The notes below the pieces were generated by a model, which made no database searches, was not told the DNA's origin, and saw nothing but the letters and a program-made list of their open reading frames with translations. From assembly GCA_031261385.1 (NCBI GenBank), contig JAISJS010000091.1:1-8275 (forward strand): a stretch of 8,275 nucleotides of DNA, read 5' to 3'. Below, piece by piece: positions 1 through 7,206 of the stretch. A program made the position numbers and the translations under genes. The stretch comes from Treponema sp. Its GTDB lineage: Bacteria > Spirochaetota > Spirochaetia > Treponematales > Breznakiellaceae. How positions within the stretch are numbered: the stretch's first letter is position 1; each line of letters begins with the position of its first letter.

Positions 1-302
1 GCTGCTTCGTCGATGGCGTTGATCTCCGCCAGGGCGCGGCCGTCACGGGTATCGGCGGTGTAGACCGCCTCCGCATAGGCGGCAAGGTTTTCGCCCAGAT
101 CCCCCGCCTCCTCGTAGGATTCAATAAGGCCAAGCAAAGCGGCGGCTAAGCCGGGACCAATAGGCAGGGGCTCTTCCAGCAAATGCAGGAATGCAGCGAT
201 CTTTTCGGAAAGCCGGGCCAGATCCCGCTTATATTCCGGGGAATCAAAGGAATTATATATAGTAGACAAGTCCCATTTGGGAAGAGATTCGGTTCTTTCC
301 AT
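1..302 (-). CDS. M3-family oligoendopeptidase (PepF-like), N-terminal fragment cut by window edge
   Basis: Reading the minus strand from the ATG at 302-300 gives an open frame of 100 codons to the window edge with no stop. It begins MERTESLPKWDLSTIYNSFD. The 'LPKWDLSxIYxSFDSPEYxxDLxxL' start followed by helical, Glu/Ala/Leu-rich sequence and 'YTADTRDG' is the usual opening of cytoplasmic M3 zinc oligoendopeptidases of the PepF group, which cut short peptides. The catalytic HEXXH lies several hundred residues further on, outside the window, so activity cannot be judged; full proteins of this group are usually about 550-600 residues. The start is chosen because the family N-terminus begins just before the WDL motif. 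No convincing Shine-Dalgarno precedes it (the bases before ATG read TTCACCCC). GC is high (38 of 60 bases at 61-120), unlike the ATPase upstream. It is probably a housekeeping gene bordering the accessory block. Confidence 0.72.
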   Translation of the reverse strand, partial: MERTESLPKWDLSTIYNSFDSPEYKRDLARLSEKIAAFLHLLEEPLPIGPGLAAALLGLIESYEEAGDLGENLAAYAEAVYTADTRDGRALAEINAIDEA

Positions 303-333
303 GGGGTGAATTTAATACAGATGGGGCGTTTTT

Positions 334-355
334 GTAAGCCCTCCCTCTGGCTTAC
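334..355. repeat. Short inverted repeat spanning the ATPase stop codon
   Basis: GTAAGCC at 334-340 pairs perfectly with GGCTTAC at 349-355, giving a 7-bp stem with an 8-base loop. The stop codon of the ATPase gene (352-354) is inside the right arm. On the minus strand the stem is followed by AAAAACG rather than a T run, so it is not a standard intrinsic terminator for the ATPase. It may be an mRNA 3'-end stabilising hairpin, a weak attenuator before the peptidase gene, or chance. Confidence 0.4.
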
Positions 356-1779
356 TTGACCGGTTTGACTCCCCCTTTGCGCCCAAGCTTAAAACCAACC
401 CTATATATATCCGGCATGTTATAACGTCCATCACGCATTTTATCAAACAAGCCAATTCGGATAAGCTCGTCCATTATGCCAATCCACCCATCATCAGCAT
501 TCTGTGGCGGGAGATGGTCTGTTTTTATATCCCTGGGGCCGTTCGGATATTTTTCAATCCACCGCTCCTTAATGCTGTCAAATTCTATAGGAACATTTAG
601 ATTATTTAGTTTGCCGCATATATCCTTTACCCAGGGATAATCCTCCGCAACTTCTTCAACACGATTGCGAGAAGCTTCTTGCACCCCTTGCCGTATCGTT
701 TCGTAATGCAAAGGATATATCGAATCCCTTTCTAAGGATTCTTCAGCAGCCTTTTTTATAGCCACCAAAAAGGATCTTGGAGAAGTGCGCCCCGTACCAT
801 CCGCAAGATGCTTTACGATCCACGAATAAGTCGATCCCCTGCGGGAGTTATTTCCCATCCATTCGCCTGCAAGCTTTTCAAAGAGCAAACGCTGATTATC
901 ACCCTCCCGCTTTGCCTCATCATGCAACAGCCAAACTTCACCCTGCCGAATTGGTTCTTTTCCTACCACTTCTTTATAAAGCCCACGAAGAATAACTCCG
1001 CCTTCGCCGGGCGCATTGCATAGACACTGCCAAAGGAGGCCATGCAGATCGTTCATTTGCCAAGTTAGTTCCACCTTGTTTGCCAGTAACTTTGACGCGT
1101 CAGGGAAATTTGTTATATTCCGTGAATATTGATCTTCCCGAAGAAACACTTTTGCGGATATATTTGAAAAAGCCTTTAGATAGAGAACCTGTTTCAGCAA
1201 TTCACGGACAATGGTATCCATTTCCTGCCAATTATTGCTGGTGCGATCTAACGCATCAAATATAATAAGCCCTTTTTTATTATTTCCTTTTAACTGCTCG
1301 TTTGCCCGTTCCAAGATATTTACAAATGGTTCTGGATTGTCTTTTACCCATGAAACACTTGACACCCAATTATCACAGGGAATTTGAAGATTGATTATTT
1401 TTGACAAGCAGCGCGCAATGACTGCCCTCCATATTTCAGCGGGATTATATTGTTTCCGCATAAGGTCGGCAAATATAGTTTGTTCAGGATATAGCTCCTT
1501 TTCAACGGTTTCCGAAAACCCCTTCTGCACCTGTGTGTTTTCAAGTTCCGATATAGTAGCCCCAATGATCGATTTCGACTGTGGCTCCGCCAAGGCTGAT
1601 GTCCAGGTTGATTTGCCGACTCCCCTGGCGCCAACAATCAAATTGCAATCAAGCCGTAACGCATCCTCATGTTCCAGCGGGATATATAGTTGCTTAAAAT
1701 CAATTGGCTGTCCGTAATTAGAGGTTTCCTTGGGAAATGCATCAATCATCGCTTGCCTGATTTTGGACATATCAGCCAT
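352..1779 (-). CDS. P-loop ATPase with C-terminal winged-helix-like region, function unknown
   Basis: This 475-residue soluble protein has a clear Walker A, GARGVGKS at residues 50-57, after a beta strand (CNLIV). A Walker B, LIIFDALD at 171-178 (Asp175, Asp178), follows a lysine/glycine run. Possible sensor or arginine-finger positions are VFLRED (211-216) and GRTSPRSF (330-337), the latter like the 'PR' segment of KAP/STAND-type ATPases. The last about 45 residues (GWIGIMDELIRIGLFD, then MRDGRYNMPDIYRVGFKL) look like a winged helix, a common output or oligomerisation end in such ATPases. No membrane segment or nuclease motif is visible. The ATG at 1779 has AAGGGG at 1793-1788 with an 8-base spacer; Met4 is a possible alternative start. 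It lies about 36 bases past a strong terminator, so it needs its own promoter, which I could not find clearly. KAP/STAND-like ATPases are frequent in phage defence, but no partner effector is adjacent, so I do not assign a role. GC is low (24 of 60 at 601-660). Confidence 0.8.
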   Translation of the reverse strand: MADMSKIRQAMIDAFPKETSNYGQPIDFKQLYIPLEHEDALRLDCNLIVGARGVGKSTWTSALAEPQSKSIIGATISELENTQVQKGFSETVEKELYPEQTIFADLMRKQYNPAEIWRAVIARCLSKIINLQIPCDNWVSSVSWVKDNPEPFVNILERANEQLKGNNKKGLIIFDALDRTSNNWQEMDTIVRELLKQVLYLKAFSNISAKVFLREDQYSRNITNFPDASKLLANKVELTWQMNDLHGLLWQCLCNAPGEGGVILRGLYKEVVGKEPIRQGEVWLLHDEAKREGDNQRLLFEKLAGEWMGNNSRRGSTYSWIVKHLADGTGRTSPRSFLVAIKKAAEESLERDSIYPLHYETIRQGVQEASRNRVEEVAEDYPWVKDICGKLNNLNVPIEFDSIKERWIEKYPNGPRDIKTDHLPPQNADDGWIGIMDELIRIGLFDKMRDGRYNMPDIYRVGFKLGRKGGVKPVK

Positions 1780-1814
1780 TATAACATCCCCTTAACGGTA
1801 GATAGCAGGGATCC

Positions 1815-1847
1815 AAATAAAACACCCGGACAGCGTCCGGGTATTTT
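1815..1847 (-). terminator. Rho-independent terminator of the UroD-like/MFS operon
   Basis: ACCCGGAC (1824-1831) and GTCCGGGT (1835-1842) form a perfect 8-bp GC-rich stem with a 3-base loop. A G-U pair and four A-T pairs extend it to about 13 bp (1819-1847). On the minus strand the stem is followed by GTTTTATTT, a U-rich tract, beginning 2-3 bases after the stop codon of gene A (1850-1852). On the plus strand ATTTTATTTATTTT follows, so it could work in both directions, although no plus-strand gene reaches it. It marks the 3' end of the operon. Confidence 0.9.
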
Positions 1848-1849
1848 AT

Positions 1850-2860
1850 TTATTTTCCCGCGAAGCGGATTTTGTTTGCGGTCTCAATGATCGCGGCGTT
1901 CTTTGCGTCAATGTCCTTCATGTCCGTGGAAGCAAGTATGAGGGGCAGGAAAATATACCCCTTCTTGCCGCCGTATTCCCGGAAGCAGCGTTCCACCTCA
2001 GCCTTGACATCCTCAATCGTGCCATCAGGCAGGGAAGGTTTCGCGTTTGTGTTCCAACCCCCTTCGATAGCAAATTTATCGCCGTATTTATCAAGAAGCT
2101 TCACGATATCATTTCTTGGCTGGGTAGAATTCCAGCCCTCCGCCCCTGTTTCAATGTAATCTTCTATACAGGGTTCCGCATACCCGCAGATATGCTGGAC
2201 AGGGATCATCCCCAGATTTTTTACCGCGTTGTGCAGCCGCTTCCAGTGGGGCTTTATCATAGTACGGAAGGTTTCAGGGGACATAAAAAGATTCCGCTCC
2301 GTGGCAATGTCGTCAAAGTTGATAAAGACATCGGCATGGTAATATTTCGCCGCCTTTTCCGCCAGACGGATCTTGTGGTCCGTAATAGCCGTAAAAAGTT
2401 CGTTGCAGGCTTCGGGCTCCTCCAAAAGGGCGACCATGGCTTCCTCAAAACCCATAAGGTCGGCAAGCCTTTCCCAAACACCGGCGTTGGCCAAAAAGGC
2501 AACCGCCTGCTTGTCCCGGTCTATATTGAAAATGGCGTATTCCTGTTCCGCAAATTTTTGCCAATCGTACTTTTCAACATCGGGAATGGCGATGTCCTTC
2601 TTCCACCGCGTAACATCCTTGAGGATAAATTCCCCAGGGGCGGGTATCTTCCCCCCGACTGCGGTGTCGCTGGCAACCCAGCGGACACCGTAACCATCCC
2701 TAAACCCGGTGAATTCCTGCCCGGAATCGGTGGGCGAAAGCACCCCTGCAATTGCGGCGTCGGCAGCAGACCCCATCCCCCAGCTCAAAAAAGGCACATA
2801 CTCGTTTTTTTCGTGGCGCAGGGTCCTCAAATAATTTTCTCTTGGCGATAAACTGGTCAT
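1850..2860 (-). CDS. Uroporphyrinogen decarboxylase/MtaA-superfamily protein (paralog A)
   Basis: This 336-residue protein has the overall pattern of the COG0407 UroD/methylcobamide methyltransferase TIM-barrel family, near its usual length of about 340. N-terminal 'SPRENYLRTLRHEKNEYVPF' corresponds to the family start, but the RQAG substrate-binding motif of true HemE is absent, so haem synthesis is unlikely. Mid-protein it has FDDIATERNLFMSPETF (182-198), the family's D-D...S-P-E-x-F segment, then QHICG (222-226) with His223 and Cys225, matching the H-x-C zinc ligands of MtaA-type enzymes. No cysteine is seen in the C-terminal strand (GYIFLPLILA, 301-310) where MtaA has its third ligand. 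It is the last gene of the operon: its ATG overlaps the transporter stop by 4 bases (ATGA, 2860-2857), GGAGG sits at 2871-2867, and the terminator follows at once. A methyl transfer or related C1/decarboxylation role on an imported substrate is inferred; the substrate is unknown. Confidence 0.85.
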   Translation of the reverse strand: MTSLSPRENYLRTLRHEKNEYVPFLSWGMGSAADAAIAGVLSPTDSGQEFTGFRDGYGVRWVASDTAVGGKIPAPGEFILKDVTRWKKDIAIPDVEKYDWQKFAEQEYAIFNIDRDKQAVAFLANAGVWERLADLMGFEEAMVALLEEPEACNELFTAITDHKIRLAEKAAKYYHADVFINFDDIATERNLFMSPETFRTMIKPHWKRLHNAVKNLGMIPVQHICGYAEPCIEDYIETGAEGWNSTQPRNDIVKLLDKYGDKFAIEGGWNTNAKPSLPDGTIEDVKAEVERCFREYGGKKGYIFLPLILASTDMKDIDAKNAAIIETANKIRFAGK

Positions 2861-4062
2861 TTGTTGCCTCCATGTTCCTTAACGCTATTTTTTATGGCGC
2901 CGACCGATGATACTGCCGCGCCAATAACCAACACCACGATCAATACGGGAATTATGGCCGTAATGCTTGACACCCCCATGATGCCCTGCAGACCGGCACT
3001 GAAATAGGTTGACAGGAATGTCGCAATGCTCATCACGGTTGTGGTAATACTGATAGCCATTGGAATTTGTGATGGCGGGACTATTACGGTGCAGCTCATC
3101 ATGTAATACGACATACCCAATCCGAACATTGCGCCAAGCAGGGTGCACGCAATACAGGCAGCGGCGGGGCCGGATGCGCCGTAGAGCAGCCAGTAGCTAA
3201 AAGCCATAACCGCAAAGCCGATTGCCGGCGTAAACCGCTTTAGTCTGTTATAATACAGGCCAAACAGCGAGCATGCCACAAAACTCCCAACGGTGCCAAG
3301 GGCGGACATGATGCCAATCAGGGCAAGATCGCCTATTCCCTTGTCTTCTATAACCATGGCCACCTGATAATAAACGATACAGTAAACTGAACTGTAAATA
3401 AAAAATGCAGCATCTAAAAACAGCAGCTTGCCCCATGGCATCTTCTCAGCATCCTTGCTCCCCTCCTCTTCCTGTGTATTGCCGACAGCTTTTGTTTTTG
3501 CCGGAATAAATAATAGTATCAACAACAGTATCGGAATAGAAGCAAGGTATATGCGGAACACCAGTCGCCACTCAATGGAAGCCACCATGCCGGAAACCCA
3601 GCCGAGCAGGGCACCAACAGCGGCCATTAAGCCGTTGTATATACCAACCATGGAACTGCGGGCTTTCTCATCAATAAAAACATCCGATATGATTGCAAGG
3701 GAAACAACCATAATCGCGCCAACGCCTATGCCCACCAAAGCCCGCATGGCAGCCATGAAGAAAGGATTGTGAAGGACATCGCCGAAAATACCGCCGACCA
3801 TAAAGCACAAAAACGCTATGATCAACAAAATCTTTTTATTAACGTAGTACATCAACTTTCCACACAGCAGTGAACTAAGGGCACCTATCAAGGCCGGTCC
3901 TGATAGTATGAAATTCAGTACTGCGATGTTCGTGTCGGCAAAGTCGGCGAACAGATTGCCGGCTATCGGGATTATCACCATATCCCCCATAATCGCCATG
4001 GTGGACAGCGACAAGGTGGCGACAATCAATATGTTTTTCAGTTTGCTTGATTGTATGCTCAT
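2857..4062 (-). CDS. Major facilitator superfamily (MFS) transporter, 12 helices
   Basis: This 401-residue inner-membrane protein is made of long hydrophobic runs consistent with 12 helices in two halves, joined by a charged cytoplasmic loop at about 189-210 (AKTKAVGNTQEEEGSKDAEK). A degenerate MFS motif A follows helix 2 (GKLMYYVNKK, 68-77; the usual Asp is missing). Helix 4 carries Arg107 in MRALVGIGVG. Helix 5 has a glycine-rich motif-C-like stretch, GLMAAVGALLGWVSG (144-158), seen in drug/H+ antiporters and related 12-helix families. These point to a proton-linked symporter or antiporter of a small organic molecule; direction and substrate cannot be read. Its start overlaps the stop of paralog B by 4 bases (ATGA, 4062-4059), with GAGGAG at 4072-4067, and its stop overlaps paralog A likewise. 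Translation is therefore probably coupled and its cargo linked to the enzymes on both sides. Confidence 0.92.
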   Translation of the reverse strand: MSIQSSKLKNILIVATLSLSTMAIMGDMVIIPIAGNLFADFADTNIAVLNFILSGPALIGALSSLLCGKLMYYVNKKILLIIAFLCFMVGGIFGDVLHNPFFMAAMRALVGIGVGAIMVVSLAIISDVFIDEKARSSMVGIYNGLMAAVGALLGWVSGMVASIEWRLVFRIYLASIPILLLILLFIPAKTKAVGNTQEEEGSKDAEKMPWGKLLFLDAAFFIYSSVYCIVYYQVAMVIEDKGIGDLALIGIMSALGTVGSFVACSLFGLYYNRLKRFTPAIGFAVMAFSYWLLYGASGPAAACIACTLLGAMFGLGMSYYMMSCTVIVPPSQIPMAISITTTVMSIATFLSTYFSAGLQGIMGVSSITAIIPVLIVVLVIGAAVSSVGAIKNSVKEHGGNK

Positions 4063-5114
4063 AAGTTCTCCTCAATAAGTTTTCTGGCTTCACGGTAAGC
4101 GTATTCCCTCGCATCAAAACTCCTGTCCGGCAGGGTTTCATAAAACGAGTAAAGCCCCCGGCGACTGCTTCCCATTTTTTTGACAATATCAGTAACAAAC
4201 TGTTTTACGACTTCCTCTACGGTGCTTTCGGGAAGGCTCCAATAGCCTTCGATCACAATTTTAGAGCCGTATGTTTCGATGGCCTTCGCAATATCCATTG
4301 TGTTCTCCTGTAGTTGGCAGGTATCCGCGCCGGTTTCGATGCTTGCAGGAATTAAGTCAAAACAGTTTCCGCAGCAATGATGGGTAAATACCAGGCCAAT
4401 CTCATGAACGCGATCAACCAGGCGTTTCATATGGGGCACAATTAAACGGCGCACCGTATCAAGAGAAAAGAATGGCGATCTCTGTGATGCCCAATCATCA
4501 TGCAGCATAACTCCATCGGCGTGGAAGTATTTTTTGTAATGTTCAGCAATAGCAATATTGTAGTCCGTCAGATGCGCAAAGAGCGCAGACACTTCATCAG
4601 GTTCATCAAGCAGAGCCATTGCCGCATTGCCAAAGTCCATAAGCGAAATGAGCCGCTCAAAATATCCCGACAGCAGCACGCCCCGGACAAAGCGATCCTC
4701 CCCCAGCGTTTTAGTGTAGAGTTTTCCGTAGCCCTCCCAATCCCAGGAATCAACATCGGGCTTGGGAAGATTTCGCCAGTCCGTAATGTCCTTGAGTTTC
4801 GGGTCCCCCGGCTTAACAAAAGAGGGAAGCCCGTTTTGAAGTGGGACCCACTCCACGCCAAAGGAGTCAATCCCGCCTTCATACCCGCATGCCACGACAT
4901 CCGGTATATTGTCAGGGGTGATATCCACCTGATCGCAAAGCGCATCCGGTATCCAAAGGTAACTTTTACCCGCAAGATATCGCTTCATGTTTTCTCTCGG
5001 TGTGATGGGTGCATTAAGCTTGGTTACTTGACTGTATGGTGCCCCATACCAAGTGCCGGCCGTTGCGTAAACACCCTGCTTTTCTGTTTCCTTAGATAAA
5101 TTCATCTCAGCCAT
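4059..5114 (-). CDS. Uroporphyrinogen decarboxylase/MtaA-superfamily protein (paralog B)
   Basis: This 351-residue COG0407-type protein starts at the ATG at 5114, with AGGAGG at 5130-5125 and about 10 bases of spacing; Met4 is an alternative start. The family start (ITPRENMKRYLAGK) comes only at residue 37, so there is an unusual 36-residue N-terminal extension rich in Tyr, Thr and Gly (GVYATAGTWYGAPYSQVT). The core contains LHDDWASQRSPFFSLDT (204-220), the D-D-W-x-x-Q segment of the superfamily. It then has HHCCGNC (245-251), giving His246, Cys248 and Gly249 as H-x-C-G plus extra cysteines at 247 and 251, a plausible metal site. The C-terminal strand (GLYSFYETL) has no cysteine, unlike MtaA. 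HemE's RQAG motif is absent. It lies 34 bases after paralog C and overlaps the transporter gene by 4 bases. Sequence similarity to A, C and D is in the motifs only; they are old paralogs, not a recent duplication. Confidence 0.85.
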   Translation of the reverse strand: MAEMNLSKETEKQGVYATAGTWYGAPYSQVTKLNAPITPRENMKRYLAGKSYLWIPDALCDQVDITPDNIPDVVACGYEGGIDSFGVEWVPLQNGLPSFVKPGDPKLKDITDWRNLPKPDVDSWDWEGYGKLYTKTLGEDRFVRGVLLSGYFERLISLMDFGNAAMALLDEPDEVSALFAHLTDYNIAIAEHYKKYFHADGVMLHDDWASQRSPFFSLDTVRRLIVPHMKRLVDRVHEIGLVFTHHCCGNCFDLIPASIETGADTCQLQENTMDIAKAIETYGSKIVIEGYWSLPESTVEEVVKQFVTDIVKKMGSSRRGLYSFYETLPDRSFDAREYAYREARKLIEENL

Positions 5115-5148
5115 TTTCGTAAACCCTCCTATAAGAATTTAAAATGCG

Positions 5149-6144
5149 TTATTTCCACATCTCCCGGCTCATCCGTTCGATTTCCTTGCTGGTTGCCTCA
5201 TATACCCCGGGGAAGGTGCTCATGTCTCCTCCCATGGTAAGATTAGGGATGAAATAGAGTTTACCGTTGCTGCTGCAGGCTCGCTCCACTTCTTTTCTGA
5301 TAATTTCACCTGACCAATCGGATTTGTCCAAAACGCCATTGTCAAGGTCTCCCATAAAGGAAATCTTGGGGCCGTATTTTTTTACCAGCTCCGGGACATT
5401 GTTTGAGGAAATACAGCCTTGCCAAATATCAATGCCCATCTCGATCATATACGGCACCAGATTCGCTGCGTAGCAGTCGGCATGATGGACAATTAATTCT
5501 ATGCCATGGCTCTTGTAGTAACCATAGATCTTCTTGTAGGCGGGCAGCAGAAACTCTTCGAACATTTCCGGCGACATAAATGATGATCGCTGGGTTCCCC
5601 AGTCGTCATGGTGGAAAGCAGCATCGGGTTTTAGGTATTTAATGTACTCTTCAGCGTAACGTAGCTCATAGTCGGTAATGTAATCGATGAGCTCTTTCAT
5701 ATAACCCGGTTCTTCATAGAAATTCGCCAATGTATCATCAACGCCCATCAAGTAGTGAAGCTGCTCAAATACGCCCGGAAAAATCGGAAAGGCTGCGTAT
5801 TGTTCCTTTCGGTCCACGGCTTCAAAGATCTTTTGGGTCGCTTCCCATTCTACGGCGGGATAGACCACCTTTGGACACGTAACAGTATCCTTCCACTTGG
5901 TAATATCCTTCAACACCTTATGCGCCGCATCATGCACGGGGAAGGCACCCGGCTGCCCGTTCACCCACCTGATGGTAACACCCCAGCCATCCACCGTTTC
6001 TTGCCCAGGTTCCCAGGGCGATGGATTGCCCAGGGACACCGGGTCTACCCCCCAGGGCTGTACCATGAATTCAAACTGATTGACAAACCTGTCCGGCTTG
6101 CCTCCATGAATTGTTTCCAGCAAATTCTGCCTTTTTGTCAGCAT
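5149..6144 (-). CDS. Uroporphyrinogen decarboxylase/MtaA-superfamily protein (paralog C), first structural gene
   Basis: This 331-residue protein starts at ATG 6144, with AGGAG at 6155-6151 and 6 bases of spacing; the overlapping ATG at 6148 is out of frame. N-terminal LTKRQNLLETIHGGKPDRF is the family start without HemE's RQAG. FHHDDWGTQRSSFMSPEMF (177-195) is the best copy in this window of the D-D-W-x-x-Q...S-P-E-M-F segment. The metal-site region differs from its paralogs: HHADCY (220-225) puts Asp223 where A, B and D have the cysteine of H-x-C-G, and the cysteine follows at 224. The later FMGDLDNGVLD (263-273) has the G-D-L-D turn seen in methyltransferase-like members. The C-terminal strand KLYFIPNLTMGG has no cysteine. 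It is the promoter-proximal gene of the C-B-MFS-A operon, with a 115-base gap to the regulator upstream. Its reaction is unknown; the altered ligand pattern suggests a metal site or chemistry different from its neighbours. Confidence 0.85.
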   Translation of the reverse strand: MLTKRQNLLETIHGGKPDRFVNQFEFMVQPWGVDPVSLGNPSPWEPGQETVDGWGVTIRWVNGQPGAFPVHDAAHKVLKDITKWKDTVTCPKVVYPAVEWEATQKIFEAVDRKEQYAAFPIFPGVFEQLHYLMGVDDTLANFYEEPGYMKELIDYITDYELRYAEEYIKYLKPDAAFHHDDWGTQRSSFMSPEMFEEFLLPAYKKIYGYYKSHGIELIVHHADCYAANLVPYMIEMGIDIWQGCISSNNVPELVKKYGPKISFMGDLDNGVLDKSDWSGEIIRKEVERACSSNGKLYFIPNLTMGGDMSTFPGVYEATSKEIERMSREMWK

Positions 6145-6175
6145 GCATTTCTCCTGCGCTCTTTAAGATTTCTCT

Positions 6176-6204
6176 ATCGTAAAGTTGAATTGGAGAAAAG
6201 TCTA
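6176..6204 (-). promoter_or_regulatory. Candidate promoter of the C-B-MFS-A operon
   Basis: On the minus strand TAGACT (6204-6199, 4 of 6 matches to TTGACA) is separated by 17 bases from TACGAT (6181-6176, 4 of 6 to TATAAT). That would start transcription near 6169, about 25 bases before the ATG and just upstream of the AGGAG site. The surrounding 6156-6259 stretch is very A+T-rich and otherwise holds no gene. Neither box is strong, which would fit an activator-dependent promoter. Read-through from the regulator gene is also possible, as I see no terminator after it. Confidence 0.4.
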
Positions 6205-6259
6205 ATTCTTTATTTGCATGGCTTTTATGTTGAAAAGGGCATAGCTTAAAACTGAGCTG

Positions 6260-7135
6260 CTACTGAAAATGTTCCATAAGGGCATCAATAAACATATGAA
6301 CGAACAGGTTGGGATTGTATGTTTTCCATGCGACAGCGACAGAATCATTGAAACCTAAGGAAATATAATGAAAATTTTGATTTGCCAGTTCGCGCAACCA
6401 TAGATCATCCAGCATGACGCCAAATCCGTTGGAAACAGCCTGGATTGCGCTGTCACTATTTGCCATAACTTCTATCCCCGACGGTCTAAATCCTATTTGT
6501 CGGCACACACTGCGCACATAATCAAGGTACCCTTCGCGGGCATTAGGGATAAAAAGGGCGCATCCGTCAAAATCCGAAGGTTGAGGTTTTTCAAGCTGGG
6601 CCTGTGGCATCGTCACGGAAAAAAGTAAAATTTTAGGTATTTCACCAATTTTTTGAATGGAAAGTTCAGGTGAATCCCTAAAATTATTAACTACTGAAAA
6701 AGCAACGTCAAAATGTCCATTTTTTAATTCAGCGAGCAGCGAGGCGGGTGTATTACCTTCCAATTGCACTTTAAATTTCGGATAATGACGGGTCAGCTTG
6801 TTAATAATTTCCGGCAGAAAACTATGCAATGACCACCCATCCAGGCAACCGATGCGGACTTCATACGGTAACGCCGTGGCAATCACTTTTGCTTCCTGCA
6901 CCGTGTCTTGCAGTTTGGTCTTGTACTCTGTGAAAAGCTTGAAAAAAAGTCCGCCGGCCGGGGTGAGTTTTGGCCTGCTTTTAGCACGGTCAAAAAGTAC
7001 AAAGCCCAGCTCACTTTCCAAAGCGGCTATCTGCCGCGAAATGACCGGCTGCGTCACAAACATCTTTTCCGATGCTTTGGTGAAGCTGGTTCCCTTTGCC
7101 ACCTCAAGAAAGTAGTCTATCTGTAAGCTGGTCAT
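6260..7135 (-). CDS. LysR-type transcriptional regulator
   Basis: This 291-residue protein has the full LTTR plan. An N-terminal winged HTH covers about residues 1-60: LQIDYFLEVAKGTSFTKASE, then VTQPVISRQIAALESELG and FDRAKSRPKLTPAG. A linker helix spans about 61-90, and a two-lobed periplasmic-binding-like effector domain runs from about 92 (EVRIGCLDGWSLHSFLPEI) to the end, with the typical AVSNGFGVMLDD loop near 233-244. The frame stays open upstream to a TTG at 7267, but the family N-terminus begins at MTSLQIDYF, so ATG 7135 is chosen; the extra 44 codons would cover the divergent promoter. There is no Shine-Dalgarno, but TATAAT lies 6 bases before the ATG. It is divergent from gene D and upstream of the C-B-MFS-A operon on the same strand, so one or both are its likely targets, probably activated by a pathway substrate. 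Confidence 0.93.
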   Translation of the reverse strand: MTSLQIDYFLEVAKGTSFTKASEKMFVTQPVISRQIAALESELGFVLFDRAKSRPKLTPAGGLFFKLFTEYKTKLQDTVQEAKVIATALPYEVRIGCLDGWSLHSFLPEIINKLTRHYPKFKVQLEGNTPASLLAELKNGHFDVAFSVVNNFRDSPELSIQKIGEIPKILLFSVTMPQAQLEKPQPSDFDGCALFIPNAREGYLDYVRSVCRQIGFRPSGIEVMANSDSAIQAVSNGFGVMLDDLWLRELANQNFHYISLGFNDSVAVAWKTYNPNLFVHMFIDALMEHFQ

Positions 7136-7141
7136 GGGCAG

Positions 7142-7147
7142 ATTATA
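7142..7147 (-). promoter_or_regulatory. Consensus -10 box immediately upstream of the LysR-type gene
   Basis: The minus strand reads TATAAT at 7147-7142, a perfect sigma-70 -10 hexamer, then CTGCCC and the ATG at 7135. Transcription would begin at or within a base or two of the start codon, implying a leaderless mRNA, in keeping with the absence of a Shine-Dalgarno. The -35 region is weak (CTTTTG at 17-base spacing, 7170-7165). Confidence 0.5.
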
Positions 7148-7206
7148 ACACAAACGGCGTAAAGCAAAAGCTGAGGCTGACCCCACGGATGGAATCACGC
7201 CACACG

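Noticed and set aside
2192..2851. Plus-strand open frame of 219 codons antisense to gene A
   Set aside because: The translation has no recognisable domain and lies entirely within A, which has a coupled start, ribosome site and family motifs.
4500..5099. Plus-strand open frame of 199 codons antisense to gene B
   Set aside because: It lies wholly inside B, has no ribosome site and no family features.
1850..6144. Paralogs A, B and C as haem-pathway uroporphyrinogen decarboxylase (hemE)
   Set aside because: The RQAG N-terminal motif of HemE is missing in all three, they carry H-x-C-like segments typical of the methyltransferase branch, and no other haem genes are near.
5118..7163. Recurring CGTAAA hexamer (5118, 6178, 7158, 7213) as regulator half-sites
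   Set aside because: About four chance occurrences of any hexamer on both strands are expected in a window this size, and only the 7213 copy lies in a real palindrome.
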